Assembly (NCBI GenBank): GCA_038203635.1
Contig: JBBRDT010000001.1
Span: 50,247-114,246, forward strand
Length of the DNA: 64,000 nucleotides
Origin: DASRIA01 sp038203635
Lineage (GTDB): Bacteria > Actinomycetota > Thermoleophilia > Solirubrobacterales > JBBDJG01
Direction: 5' to 3'
The notes under the pieces were generated by a model. The model did no database searches. It saw nothing but the letters and a program-made list of their open reading frames with translations, and had not been told where the DNA came from. Below are positions 53,312-62,617 of the stretch, piece by piece. A program made the position numbers and the translations under genes. Every line of letters starts with the position of its first letter. Within the stretch, counting starts at the first letter, position 1.

Positions 53312-54625
53312 CTAGCCGCAGGCCTCCTGCTTCGTTGCGAAGTTCGAGAGGTCGATCAGGGTGCCCAGCTGCGCATCGAGCTTCCGGGTCGCCTCGAGCG
53401 CACCCAGCGCGATGCAGTCGGTGAAGATGATGCCGCGCCTGATCAGGCCGTGCGCGTCCTGCGTGGAGTACACGGACGCGCCGATGTGGTTCAGCCAGTA
53501 GGCCCAGAAGAGGTAGCCCTCCTCGGGGCCCTTGGGGTTGTAGCCGAGCGCGTTCAGCAGCTCGTTCAGGACGTTGAAGGTCGTCGCCAGCTTCGGCGTG
53601 ACCTTGGAGAAGTCGCGCAGCGCCGGGCGCAGTGCCGCGACGGTGGGCTGGGCATCGCGCGCGAACGGGCGGATCTGAGTGCGAACGGAGTCGATCGTCT
53701 GGCGCCCGAACGCCTGCGTCGCCTTCTGCGCGCCCTCGAACGCCCGCGCGCCGGGGCGCAGCTCGGCGAGCGCGGGACCGAGGTCGTCGGTGAGGCGGGT
53801 GGACTTCGACAGCGCGCGGTTCGTCGTGTCGAGTGCGCCCGGCAGCTGCCGCAGGAACGAGCGCAGGTTGGCCTCTTGGTCGGCGAATGCCTGGAACACT
53901 GCGTTCTGGGACACCACCAGCTGCGACAGCTCCTTGTCCTTGGTACCGACCTCGGTGATCAGGAGCTGGAGGTTGTGGATCAGGCGTGCGAGGTTCTTGC
54001 GCCGGTATTGAAGCTGGCCCGTGAGCTTTGCCACGTCGCGGTTGAGGGGCTCGAACCGGCGGAACGCGTTCGCGAACTCGCGTCCGTTGCCCTTCAGACC
54101 CTCACCGCCGCCCGCGATCAGGAGGCGCAGGTAATCACGCGTGTCGCGGTCGAGGTTGGAGAGGATCTCGTCCAGGTTCACGTCGGGCTCGGTCTGGGAA
54201 ACCGGGATCGTGAAGCCCTCGTCGACCGCCGCCAGCCCTGGAGTGCCGGGATTCATCTGTATGACCATGTCCTTGAGGCCCGTCTTGGGCCGCAGCAGCG
54301 CGGTCGCGTCGCGCTTGACCATGTCCGCGTACTTGCGCCGGATCGCCATCGTCACGACCGCGCGCCCGTCTTCGAGGTCGACGCGCTTGATCTCGCCCAC
54401 CGACACGCCTGCGATCTGCACGGTCTGGCCCTGGCCGGGCGTGACGGACTGGGCGGTCGCGAACTGCGCCTTGACCTCGAAGAAGTCCGTCCCGAGCACC
54501 GGCACCCAGTTGGGGAGGTAGAACCGCTGGTTGGACAGGATGTAGCCCCCGACGAACAGCGCGAGGAACACCATCACGATCACCGCGATGAACTCGCGCA
54601 GGTTCTTTTGGATCGCCAGCCTCAT
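53312..54625 (-). CDS. MCE/MlaD family protein, fifth in operon
   Basis: 437 residues from ATG 54625. N-terminal helix (EFIAVIVMVFLALFVGGYIL), MlaD domain with VTPGQGQTVQIAGVSVGEIK and VIQMNPGTPG, then helical rod (REFANAFRRFEPLNRDVAKL). C-terminus contains a Gly/Pro-rich LLNALGYNPKGPEEGYLFWA motif, typical of actinobacterial MCE. Codon 1 choice: the longer frame reads the 3' end of its neighbour. Gap of 7 nt from the previous gene. Confidence 0.92.
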   Translation of the reverse strand: MRLAIQKNLREFIAVIVMVFLALFVGGYILSNQRFYLPNWVPVLGTDFFEVKAQFATAQSVTPGQGQTVQIAGVSVGEIKRVDLEDGRAVVTMAIRRKYADMVKRDATALLRPKTGLKDMVIQMNPGTPGLAAVDEGFTIPVSQTEPDVNLDEILSNLDRDTRDYLRLLIAGGGEGLKGNGREFANAFRRFEPLNRDVAKLTGQLQYRRKNLARLIHNLQLLITEVGTKDKELSQLVVSQNAVFQAFADQEANLRSFLRQLPGALDTTNRALSKSTRLTDDLGPALAELRPGARAFEGAQKATQAFGRQTIDSVRTQIRPFARDAQPTVAALRPALRDFSKVTPKLATTFNVLNELLNALGYNPKGPEEGYLFWAYWLNHIGASVYSTQDAHGLIRRGIIFTDCIALGALEATRKLDAQLGTLIDLSNFATKQEACG

Positions 54626-54632
54626 GTCAGTC

Positions 54633-56132
54633 TCACTTGCCCTGCTTGTCCGGAGGCCCGACGGCTGCGGCCGGCCCGTTGAGGTTTGGAAGCGCGTTCT
54701 TGTAGCAGTCGCGGTTGGTCTTGTAGGGCGGCGCCTTCGGCGGGCGCGTGGGCCGTGTGCCCTGCGGCCGCACCAGCGCGTGTCCGTAGAGGACGTCGCG
54801 CAGCTTGGGACGGTTGGAGAGCTTCTCGGTGCGGACCAGCAGGTCACCGCCGCCGGTCGCGGTGCGCGTGTAGGAGCCGTTGCCGTCGAAGCCCTGGGCG
54901 TCGCTCGCGAACCCGACCATCGTGTACCAGAACTCCTTGATCGCAGCGACGCCGGTGGTGCTGGTGCCGTCCTGCAGCACGGTCTGGCCGGCGGGCAGGA
55001 TCACCTCGTTGAAGCAGCGGCTGGTGAGGTTCGTCTCGTGGAACAGGTCGAACGAGTCGTCGACCACCGACGCGAGGTACCGCATGGCGGGCTGCAGCTC
55101 GTTCAGCAGTCCCCCGGCCTCCGCCTTCGAGAACAGGCTGGTTGCCTGCGAGACCCACGGGGAGAAGGCCGCGATCGTGCGCTGCGTCTGCGCCACGCCG
55201 GGTGTCAGGTCGCGCGCGAAGCCGGACAGTGGCGGGATCGCCCTGTTGAGGCTGATGAGCGCGGCGCGGGCGTTCTCGAGCGTCGGGCCCAGCAGGGCGA
55301 CCGCCTCGGTGACGCTGTCCTGCTCTGCGGCGAAAACGGCGAAGAAGCGGTTGAAGTTGGTGATGAAGTCCTTCAGCTGCTCCTCGTTGGTCGAGAGCGC
55401 GGTTACCACCTTGTCGAGGCCTGCGATCAGCTTGGAGAGGTCGTGCGGCTCGGTGCCGAGCAGACCCTCGTTGACGGCCGCCGAGCCCTTCAGCGAGGCG
55501 GGTGCGTCGTTCAGCGAGTCGTTCAGCGACTTGGCCGTCGTCTCGCCGCGCACGTCCGGGTCCTGGTTGCGATCCTCGGCTGCCGTCGGTTTGCTCATGA
55601 GGCCCGAGCCGAGTCCCTTGAGCAGGTCCTGCAACGACTCGCGGTCGTTGCTCTGCAGCGCGGTCAGGACCTGGTCGAGCTGCACGGGTGTCGAGGTCTG
55701 GGTGACCGGGATCGTGTCGCCGTCGCCGACTTTCTCGGTACTCGGCGTCCCGGGGGTCAGCTCGACGAAGAAGTTGCCCTCGAGGAAGATGCGCGAGCGG
55801 ATCTTGGCCGTCGCGTCGTCGTGAATCGGCAGGCCTTTCTCGTCCATCTCCATCGTGACCTTGACCAGGTCCGAGTCGTTCATCCGCTCGACCTCCACGA
55901 CCTTGCCCACGTTCACGCCGGCGATGCGCACGGGAGAGTCCAGGCGCAGGTTGTTGGATGTCTGGAAGACGGCGTGGAACTGGAATGGGTCGTGCCACGG
56001 CAGCGACTTCGTGAACGCCAGCCACGTCGCAATAATGATCACCAGCAGCGCGATCGCGCCGGCGCGCAGGGGATTCATCCGGCCGCGGAGCCGCCGCGGG
56101 ATGATGCGCACTGGCTGGCCGCCGGCTGCCAT
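54633..56132 (-). CDS. MCE/MlaD family protein, fourth in operon
   Basis: 499 residues from ATG 56132, sharing one base with the previous stop (TAATG). Basic N-terminus and one helix (AGAIALLVIIIATWLAFTKS), MlaD domain NNLRLDSPVRIAGVNVGKVV and FFVELTPGTPS, a long helical rod to about 330, then a Pro/Lys-rich end. Expected to assemble with the other five. Confidence 0.92.
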   Translation of the reverse strand: MAAGGQPVRIIPRRLRGRMNPLRAGAIALLVIIIATWLAFTKSLPWHDPFQFHAVFQTSNNLRLDSPVRIAGVNVGKVVEVERMNDSDLVKVTMEMDEKGLPIHDDATAKIRSRIFLEGNFFVELTPGTPSTEKVGDGDTIPVTQTSTPVQLDQVLTALQSNDRESLQDLLKGLGSGLMSKPTAAEDRNQDPDVRGETTAKSLNDSLNDAPASLKGSAAVNEGLLGTEPHDLSKLIAGLDKVVTALSTNEEQLKDFITNFNRFFAVFAAEQDSVTEAVALLGPTLENARAALISLNRAIPPLSGFARDLTPGVAQTQRTIAAFSPWVSQATSLFSKAEAGGLLNELQPAMRYLASVVDDSFDLFHETNLTSRCFNEVILPAGQTVLQDGTSTTGVAAIKEFWYTMVGFASDAQGFDGNGSYTRTATGGGDLLVRTEKLSNRPKLRDVLYGHALVRPQGTRPTRPPKAPPYKTNRDCYKNALPNLNGPAAAVGPPDKQGK

Positions 56133-57595
56133 TACTCCTCGCCCGCCTGCTTTTTGCCCTGCTCGTCGGTCTCGGTGCCCTGGTTGCCCGGCACGTTGCC
56201 GATCGCCTGCTTGTTGCGCGCGTAGGTCTCGTTGCCCGCCTCACACTCGCGCTCCTGGCCCGGTGCGGCCGTGTTCGGATACGCGTTGACGTGCAGGTAG
56301 TTGGGGTCGAAGCCGGTGATCAGGCGGCCGCCGCCGTTCGCCGGCGCCGCGGACGGGCCGCCCTCGCCGTTCGGCGCGGGGCCGCCGTCTGGCCCGACGG
56401 GAGTCGTGATCACCATGAAGCGCAGCCACGTGCCGTTCCCGTCGCCGTCGCTGAGGATGCTGGCGGCGTTGCGGAAGAACAGCGAGATGTAGTTGCAGAC
56501 GGTCTGCGCCGGGGTGATGTGGCTGATCGTCGGGTCGAGCGCCCTCACCAGCTCGCTGAGGTCGCGGAAGCCGATCGGGACGATCGGGTCGCTGGCGAAG
56601 TCCTCGAAGTCACCGAGGAACGTCGACAGGCGCCGGTTGAAGGCCGGCGACCCGGCAAGTCCCTTCACGCCCTGTTCGAACCCGCGGGCCAGCTCCGGTG
56701 CGGCCTTGCTGAGAGCGCGGGTGCCGGGCTGCAGCGTGGCGAAGAACTCTCCGTTCGCGTCGAAGAACGGGCGCAGCTTCGGGAAGGTCTCGATCGCCTG
56801 CTCCTGGCCACCCACGCCCTTCGTGATCGTGTCCTGCAGAAACGGCCGGGCGACGTCGGCGAATGCCGCGAGCGTGAGGCTCAGGTTGGCCCACAGCGAC
56901 CCCAGCTGCGCCGCCACGGGCTCCGTGATGATCGCCGCGCGGGACTGCGAGGCGAAGAAGCGGCGGAAGTTGGTCTGCGGGTTGGCGATGTTGGACAGGA
57001 CGGGCACCGCGTTCTGGACCAGCGGTACGAGCTCCTGGATGGCGCGGTTGAGGTCCACGCCGCGGCCCGCGAACGCGTCGCCGAACCCGCGCAGGTTCTG
57101 CTGGTTGCCGATCCGGGTCGGACGGTCCCACATGCCGAAGAACTCGTCGAACTCGACCGGCTGGGGCGTTGCGTTCTTCAGCGGGATCGTGCCGCCCTCA
57201 GGGAAGCCGCTCGACGAACGGCCGCGGGTGAGCTCTACGTATTTGAGGCCCAGCGCAGAGCGCGGTCTGACGATGATCGTGGAGTCCACGGGCAGCGGCT
57301 TGATCCGTGTCTCGAGCTTCAGGTCCAGCTTCGCCATCACGGAGCCGTTGTCGAGCTGCACCGGCGCGATCTTGTCCACCACGCCGGCGCGCAGGCCCCC
57401 GATGCGCACCTCGTTGCCCTTCACGAGGCTGCTCGCGACCGGGACCTCGGCCTGCAGGCGGTACGACGGCACCCATGGCAGGCCCTGGTTCGCGTTGTAG
57501 GCGAGGAACACCGCGACCACGATCACGAGGGTCGTGGCGACGCCCACCAGCACCGGGTTGGATGCGATCGCCGTCGCGCCTCTGCGCCGCGTCAC
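56132..57595 (-). CDS. MCE/MlaD family protein, third in operon
   Basis: 487 residues; start overlaps the preceding stop by 4 nt. Helix about 13-31 (LVGVATTLVIVVAVFLAYNA), MlaD domain SSLVKGNEVRIGGLRAGVVD and LGLKYVELTRG, helical rod (VDLNRAIQELVPLVQNAVPV), then a Gly/Pro-rich tail (GGPAPNGEGGPSAAPANGGG) and a charged end. Confidence 0.92.
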   Translation of the reverse strand: MTRRRGATAIASNPVLVGVATTLVIVVAVFLAYNANQGLPWVPSYRLQAEVPVASSLVKGNEVRIGGLRAGVVDKIAPVQLDNGSVMAKLDLKLETRIKPLPVDSTIIVRPRSALGLKYVELTRGRSSSGFPEGGTIPLKNATPQPVEFDEFFGMWDRPTRIGNQQNLRGFGDAFAGRGVDLNRAIQELVPLVQNAVPVLSNIANPQTNFRRFFASQSRAAIITEPVAAQLGSLWANLSLTLAAFADVARPFLQDTITKGVGGQEQAIETFPKLRPFFDANGEFFATLQPGTRALSKAAPELARGFEQGVKGLAGSPAFNRRLSTFLGDFEDFASDPIVPIGFRDLSELVRALDPTISHITPAQTVCNYISLFFRNAASILSDGDGNGTWLRFMVITTPVGPDGGPAPNGEGGPSAAPANGGGRLITGFDPNYLHVNAYPNTAAPGQERECEAGNETYARNKQAIGNVPGNQGTETDEQGKKQAGEE

Positions 57596-59115
57596 TTTTC
57601 CGCTCCCAGCAGGTAGTCGAGCACTTTCGCGTCGGGGTCGGCGGGGGCGCTGGCCGGCGGGGGCGCCGGAGCCGCCGGCTGCTTGACCTCGTCCTTGGCC
57701 GCCGGGGCGCTGGCCGGCGGCTGCTGCGACTGCGTCTCATGCCGCTTCTCGACGCGCTGCTGGCGCTCGTAGCCGCGCAGCACCTTCTCGGGGTCCTCGC
57801 CCGCCAGGATCTTCTCGAGCGCGGTGCGCGGCTTCGGCGCCCGCTTCGAGGCGCTCGCCCCGCTCGCGCCCTTGATGAAGTTCCCGGTGCAGGCCGGGTT
57901 GATGACGGTCGCCAGCGAGTTGCACCCTGCCAGCAGCGTCGTGCGCAGGTAGTGGCCGAGCTCATCGAACCCGTTCGAGGAGAGCGTCACGTTGTAGATC
58001 AGCGTCATCAGCCGCTGGATGCCGTCCTCGTCGCGCAGGCTGGTGAGCAGCTTCGCCAGGTTCGTGGAGAGGCTGCGCGCGCGGCCCGTGAAGTCGCCGA
58101 GCAGCTCGATCGTCGGCCGCGCGACATCGAGGGCGCGCTGGCCGACGTCGGCGGTGTCGCCGAGCGAGTTGAGCGCCGGGATGCCGTTGCGCGAGAACGG
58201 CCCGAGCGCCTGGAGGATGCGGCTCACCTCGGGGCCCACCGCGTTCAGGTCGCGCGCCACGGGCTGCATCTGGCCGGCCATCGCGCCGAGCCGCGCCATC
58301 GTCGGCTTCAGCTCCTTGATGAAGCGGGGGAAGAGCTCGAAGTTGCGCTCCAGCTCCACCCGCCGCTCGGCCGTGGCCTGCGCTGCGATGTTGCCCTTGA
58401 CGATCGCGTTGGAGACCGCCTTGCGCTCCTTCGCCCACGACGCGAGGACGCGGTCGCCCGACTTCGCTCCCTGGGCCAGCAGGCGGTTCTGACGGGCCAG
58501 GATCGCGAGGACGCGGTCGAGCTGGTGCAGTGCCGGGTCCGCGCCGCGGATCGCCTTGCGCAGGTCCTGCCCGCGGCCGGCAAGCCCCGCGCCGAACTCG
58601 TTCAGGATGATCCCGAGGCGCTCCCGGTACGGGCGGCGCATGACGCTGCGGATCAGGTCCTCGCCGACCGGCGTGTGCGTCTGCTCGACGGGCAGCAGGT
58701 ACTGGCCGGCCCCCTTTTGCCCGTCGGGGACCTTGCGCAGCGCAGGCGGCGGCGGCTCACCCTCCTGGCGCGGCTGGGTCGGCTCGCACTCCACGAGCTT
58801 CTCGCCGATCACCGACTGCAGGCGGACGCTGCACTCCGCGTCCTGCCGGAAGTCCTGGAACCCCTTCTCGTCGATCTTCAGCACCAGGGCGGCGTGCAGG
58901 TCGTCGGTGACCTCGAGGCCGTCGACGACGCCGACCTTTGCGCCCGCCACCATCACGTCCTCGCCGGGGATCGCGAACGCGGCGTTGTTGAAGATCGCCC
59001 GCACCTTGTAGGAGCCGTCGTCCCCGTCACCCGCGCCCACTCCAACCACGAGCGCGACCAGCACACCGACCACGGCCAGGGCGATCAACAGGCGTTGTGC
59101 GAGAGCACCGCTCAT
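57592..59115 (-). CDS. MCE/MlaD family protein, second in operon
   Basis: 507 residues; ATG overlaps previous stop (ATGA). Helix LLIALAVVGVLVALVVGVGA, MlaD domain AIPGEDVMVAGAKVGVVDGL and VIGEKLVECEPTQP with an inserted Pro/Lys stretch, helical rod, and an Ala/Pro/Lys tail (EVKQPAAPAPPPASAPADPD) that is probably periplasmic and disordered. Confidence 0.92.
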   Translation of the reverse strand: MSGALAQRLLIALAVVGVLVALVVGVGAGDGDDGSYKVRAIFNNAAFAIPGEDVMVAGAKVGVVDGLEVTDDLHAALVLKIDEKGFQDFRQDAECSVRLQSVIGEKLVECEPTQPRQEGEPPPPALRKVPDGQKGAGQYLLPVEQTHTPVGEDLIRSVMRRPYRERLGIILNEFGAGLAGRGQDLRKAIRGADPALHQLDRVLAILARQNRLLAQGAKSGDRVLASWAKERKAVSNAIVKGNIAAQATAERRVELERNFELFPRFIKELKPTMARLGAMAGQMQPVARDLNAVGPEVSRILQALGPFSRNGIPALNSLGDTADVGQRALDVARPTIELLGDFTGRARSLSTNLAKLLTSLRDEDGIQRLMTLIYNVTLSSNGFDELGHYLRTTLLAGCNSLATVINPACTGNFIKGASGASASKRAPKPRTALEKILAGEDPEKVLRGYERQQRVEKRHETQSQQPPASAPAAKDEVKQPAAPAPPPASAPADPDAKVLDYLLGAEK

Positions 59116-60455
59116 GGGCCGACCGGCCTTATGTTCGGGTCACAGTCGTCGGCCTGGAGCTTGCCGCCGTCGGTGTACGGGTTCGAGCCGTCGGCGGCCG
59201 GCTGCGTGGCGGCGCCGGGACAGAACCGGGAGCCACGGAAGCTCTGTGCGAGGCGCCGCTCCGCGGGGCTCAGCGAGTTCAGCTGGTTGGCAGTGTCGTC
59301 GTAGGCGAAGGCGTTGAAGATCGGGAGCACGCGGGCCCAGTGGCCGTTGGCGTCGTAGTAGGCCGGCACCTGCGCGAAGTGGGTGATCCAGGCCGAGATC
59401 TCGGGCGCGTAGGGGCGCAGGAACTCGACCTCGTCCTGGCTCGACTTGAGCGCCGCGACCGAGTTCTTGGTGTTCTCGCGCGACAGCACCTGGAGGGCGG
59501 GGAAACGCCGCAGGATGTCGGTGGAGTCGTTGTTGGCCCCCGGCCGGTTGACCAGGTAGTGCAGGTCCTTGAACGCGGGGCGCAGGGTCCGCACCAGGCC
59601 CGTCAGATTCCGCAAGAAGGGCGCCAGCCCCTTGATCTGTGGCTTGGAGACGTCGGTCAGCCGATCCAGGTCGTCGAGCGCCGAACGCAGGTTCTTGAAG
59701 GTGGTGGAGCCCTGCTCGAGCACGTCCGGGAATGCCGCCAGCGCCCGATCGAACGACTCGTTCTCAGAGCTGATCGCGCGCGCGAAGATGTTCCCGTTCT
59801 GCACCAGCGCCGACAGATCGTCGCGGCGCTCGGCGATCGCGCTCACGGCCCGGGCGCCGTTCACGACGAAGTCCGTGAAGGTCTTCTGATCGCGCGACAG
59901 CTCCTGCATCACCTTCGTCAGGTTCCCGAGCGACGGGCCGAGGTACTTGAACGTCTGCTTGAGGTTCGCGCTCTGCCCCACGTACCAGGTCGAGAATCCC
60001 TGCAGGACGTCCTGCAGCCCCTTGCGCGTGGGCGGGTCGAGCGCGTTGAAGAGCTGGTCGAGGTCGACGGCGTTGGTCGTCTCGTCACTCTCGAGCACGC
60101 CGCCCTCCGGGATCTCCGGGCCGTTGTTGGGGCCCGGGCGCAGCGAGATGAACCGGTTCGCGACCGACGGCAGCGAGGTCACGCGGATGGTCGCCTCGGT
60201 GCCGCGTCGCAACGGAGCGAAGTCGTCGTTGATCGTGACCTTGACGTCGGCCTGGTTGTCCTCGGCCAGCTTTATGTCGGTGATCTCGCCGACCGCGAGG
60301 CCGCCGACCTTCACCTCGTTGCCCTTCACGAGCTGGTTCGCGCTCTGCAGGTGGACCGTGTACTCGGTCCCGCCGCCGGATCCGAACATCAGGACGCCGA
60401 CAGCAAGGATCGCCACGATGAGCGATCCAATGGCCGCGGCCCTAGCGATCGTCAT
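59112..60455 (-). CDS. MCE/MlaD family protein, first in operon
   Basis: 447 residues from ATG 60455 with a CAGGA site. Helix AIGSLIVAILAVGVLMFGSG, MlaD domain NQLVKGNEVKVGGLAVGEIT and VANRFISLRPG, helical rod about 130-330, cysteine-containing tail. No YrbE/MlaE permease or Mce ATPase lies before it, unlike the usual order where two permeases precede the six MCE genes. The 438 bp upstream contain structured sequence. Confidence 0.92.
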   Translation of the reverse strand: MTIARAAAIGSLIVAILAVGVLMFGSGGGTEYTVHLQSANQLVKGNEVKVGGLAVGEITDIKLAEDNQADVKVTINDDFAPLRRGTEATIRVTSLPSVANRFISLRPGPNNGPEIPEGGVLESDETTNAVDLDQLFNALDPPTRKGLQDVLQGFSTWYVGQSANLKQTFKYLGPSLGNLTKVMQELSRDQKTFTDFVVNGARAVSAIAERRDDLSALVQNGNIFARAISSENESFDRALAAFPDVLEQGSTTFKNLRSALDDLDRLTDVSKPQIKGLAPFLRNLTGLVRTLRPAFKDLHYLVNRPGANNDSTDILRRFPALQVLSRENTKNSVAALKSSQDEVEFLRPYAPEISAWITHFAQVPAYYDANGHWARVLPIFNAFAYDDTANQLNSLSPAERRLAQSFRGSRFCPGAATQPAADGSNPYTDGGKLQADDCDPNIRPVGP

Positions 60456-60893
60456 TCCTGCCCGTCCCTATCGAATCCGTTGGGAGAAACTCATCCTCTC
60501 CCATGACCTCTCCCCTTGAACCCTCCCGACATGGAGAAGCGGCCCAGATGGAAGCCGCTCCTCACGAGTCGAGACTCCTGAGCCGCTTAAGTCCGTAGTT
60601 GCCTCACCTGTGAGGGCGATCGCAGAAGAGGCGAGGCACTCGCCGCTGCTGCACGCTTCCGCATGAATCTTCTCTCCTCCGTCGTCCGAACCGCCGCGCA
60701 TTTCCCTCTGGTACTGGGTTTCGCGCCCAGTGGAGCGGCAGTCTAACGCAGAAGCTTTTTACCGGCGGAAGTGAGCAGTTAAGTATGGATTAAGCGTTTC
60801 AGCAGGCGAAAAAGGTCGCCGTCCGGCCCCGGCTGTTCTAGTTTGGTAAGCAGGACGGAAAGCCAGGATGGCTGACCGCGATTCACCCTCGGA
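60456..60893. other. 438-bp divergent intergenic region with structured sequence
   Basis: No gene found in either strand. It separates the MCE operon from the GGDEF/HD gene and must hold both promoters. Notable: alternative pairing arms at 60537-60588, a 6-bp hairpin ACTGGG-loop-CCCAGT near 60714-60732, and AT-richer DNA at 60750-60800. Confidence 0.6.
60537..60588 (-). promoter_or_regulatory. Possible structured leader of the MCE operon with mutually exclusive stems
   Basis: On the minus strand, AAGCGGC (from 60588), the hairpin-forming CTCA-GAGTC...GACTC-TGAG palindrome (60561-60582), then GAGCGGCTT (60552-60560 on plus) and GCCGCTT (60537-60543). GCCGCTT can pair with either upstream AGCGGC copy, giving two alternative folds. 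It lies about 80-130 nt upstream of the first MCE start. A leader RNA switch is conceivable; a plain operator is the alternative. Confidence 0.4.
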
Positions 60894-62597
60894 ATGGACT
60901 CCCCCACTCAAGCTGCGTCGCTGCCTTCGCGCACCGCCTCGCCGGGCTCGCTCGAGAGCGGCCAACGCAATGCGTTGATGGCCCGCACGCTGGCACTGCT
61001 GTTCGCGGCCGGCGCCTCGCTTTCGTTGATGCTGTTCCTGGTTCTGCCTCACCCGGAAGCGAACGTGACCGGCATGCTCGCGACCATCGGCGTCACGTTC
61101 GTGGTCACGGCATGGGTGGTCGCACGTGGGGAGCGGATCCCGGCCGGCGCGTACCCGTGGCTGGTCGCGTTGGGGACGGTGCTGATCACGGTCGGCATCT
61201 TCTTCCGCGGAGAGCCGACCGCGCCGCACGCCCTCTTCTACCTGTGGATCGTGTTCTACTCGTGCTACTTCCTCGGCCGCGTGACGGCCGTGATCCAGCT
61301 GGTGCTCGCCGTCGTCGGCTACGGCATCGTCCTGGTGCTGGCCGACGAGCCCCGCGGCGAAGCCCTCGAGCTGTGGCTGGTCGCCGCCAGCGGGCTGGTC
61401 GTCTCGGGCGCGTTGATCACGATGCTCAAGTCGCAGGTCGACGGAATGGTCTTGCAACTGGCCGATGCCGCCCGGACCGACCCGCTCACCGGCCTGCTCA
61501 ACCGGCGCGGCCTGGAGGAGGCGTTCGAGCTGGAGGTGGAGCGATCGCGACGCGGCGAGCAAACGCTGAGCCTGCTGATCGGCGACCTCGACTGCTTCAA
61601 GAAGGTCAACGACGTGTTCGGACACCACGCGGGGGACCAGGCGCTCGCGCGGGCCGGCGAGGTGCTGGGCCGCGAGAAGCGCCGCATCGACACGCTCGCG
61701 CGCTTCGGCGGCGAAGAGTTTGCGTTGATCGCTCCCGACACCGACGGCCAGGAGGCATTCATGCTGGCCGAGCGCCTGCGCATCGCGCTGCGCGAAGAGT
61801 TTGCCGACGACGACATCCCGCTGACGATCAGCTTCGGCCTGGCCAGCTGCCCGCAGCACGGCAGGTCGCGGTATGAGCTCGTGGGGGTGGCGGACGATGC
61901 GCTGTACGCGGCGAAGGAACTCGGACGCGACCGCACCGTCATCTACAGCAAGGAGGTCGTGGGGGTGCTGACGCCCACGAACGGTCGCAACAGCAGGCGC
62001 AACGAGCAGCTCGCCACGGTGCTCGCGCTGACGCAGGCAATCGACGAGAGCGAGACCGGCACGGCAAACCATTCGCAGACGGTCGGCCGCTACTGCGAGC
62101 TGATTGCAAGGGAGATGAATCTCGATGCGACGACCGTGGAGCGCGTGCGCCTCGCCGGGCTGCTGCACGACGTCGGCAACGTCGCGATATCGAACATGGT
62201 GCTGAGCAAGCCCGAGCCGCTCAGCGCCGAGGAGTGGATCGAGATCCGCCGGCACTCCGAGATCGGCGCGCGCATCCTTGCGAACGCGCGGCTCGCCGAC
62301 ATCGGCGAATGGGTCCTGGCGCACCACGAGCGCGTCGACGGCGAAGGCTTTCCCTTCGGTCTCACGCACGGATCGATCCCGCTCGAAGCAAGGATCCTGG
62401 CCGTCGCAGACGCCTTCGAGGCAATGACGAGCAACCGCCCGTATCGCGCAGCGTTCAGCGTCGTGCAAGCGTTGGAGGAATTGCAGCGCAATGCGGGGAC
62501 GCAATTTGACGCCGACGTGGTCGAAGCCATGTTGCGTGCGCTTGAACAGAGTTCGCCGTTCGCCGTTCGCCGATCGCCGTTCGGCGTAACGGCGTAA
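60894..62597 (+). CDS. Membrane GGDEF and HD-GYP-type protein
   Basis: 567 residues. Five to six membrane helices (about 28-185), GGDEF domain with GGEEF at 272-276 and SDIxF-like conserved neighbours (LIGDLDCFKKVNDVFGH), then an HD-GYP domain with H425-D426 (LLHDVGNVAI), HHERVDGEGFP and ADAFEAM. The GYP triad reads G-F-P. So it may make and degrade c-di-GMP. The last 15 codons (SPFAVRRSPFGVTA) are encoded by the palindromic repeat, not by the family domain. Confidence 0.92.
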   Translation: MDSPTQAASLPSRTASPGSLESGQRNALMARTLALLFAAGASLSLMLFLVLPHPEANVTGMLATIGVTFVVTAWVVARGERIPAGAYPWLVALGTVLITVGIFFRGEPTAPHALFYLWIVFYSCYFLGRVTAVIQLVLAVVGYGIVLVLADEPRGEALELWLVAASGLVVSGALITMLKSQVDGMVLQLADAARTDPLTGLLNRRGLEEAFELEVERSRRGEQTLSLLIGDLDCFKKVNDVFGHHAGDQALARAGEVLGREKRRIDTLARFGGEEFALIAPDTDGQEAFMLAERLRIALREEFADDDIPLTISFGLASCPQHGRSRYELVGVADDALYAAKELGRDRTVIYSKEVVGVLTPTNGRNSRRNEQLATVLALTQAIDESETGTANHSQTVGRYCELIAREMNLDATTVERVRLAGLLHDVGNVAISNMVLSKPEPLSAEEWIEIRRHSEIGARILANARLADIGEWVLAHHERVDGEGFPFGLTHGSIPLEARILAVADAFEAMTSNRPYRAAFSVVQALEELQRNAGTQFDADVVEAMLRALEQSSPFAVRRSPFGVTA

Positions 62598-62617
62598 CGG
62601 CGCAACGGCGCACGGCG
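62553..62617. repeat. GC-rich palindromic repeat, copy 2
   Basis: CGCCGTT-type units (62555-62581) face ACGGCGTA/ACGGCGCA units (62582-62616), giving several possible stems. It covers the 3' end of the GGDEF/HD gene and abuts the uvrC stop at 62618. Same building blocks as 47104-47167. Confidence 0.8.

Noticed and set aside
60800..60893. Possible c-di-GMP (GEMM) riboswitch before the GGDEF/HD gene (GGACGGAAAGCCA is similar to GGACGCAAAGCC)
   Set aside because: The upstream GGGCAAACC strand and the paired P3 end are absent, and AGCCAGGATGGCT forms its own hairpin.
60759..62504. 581-codon open frame on the minus strand
   Set aside because: Shadow of the GGDEF/HD gene; no start context or motif.
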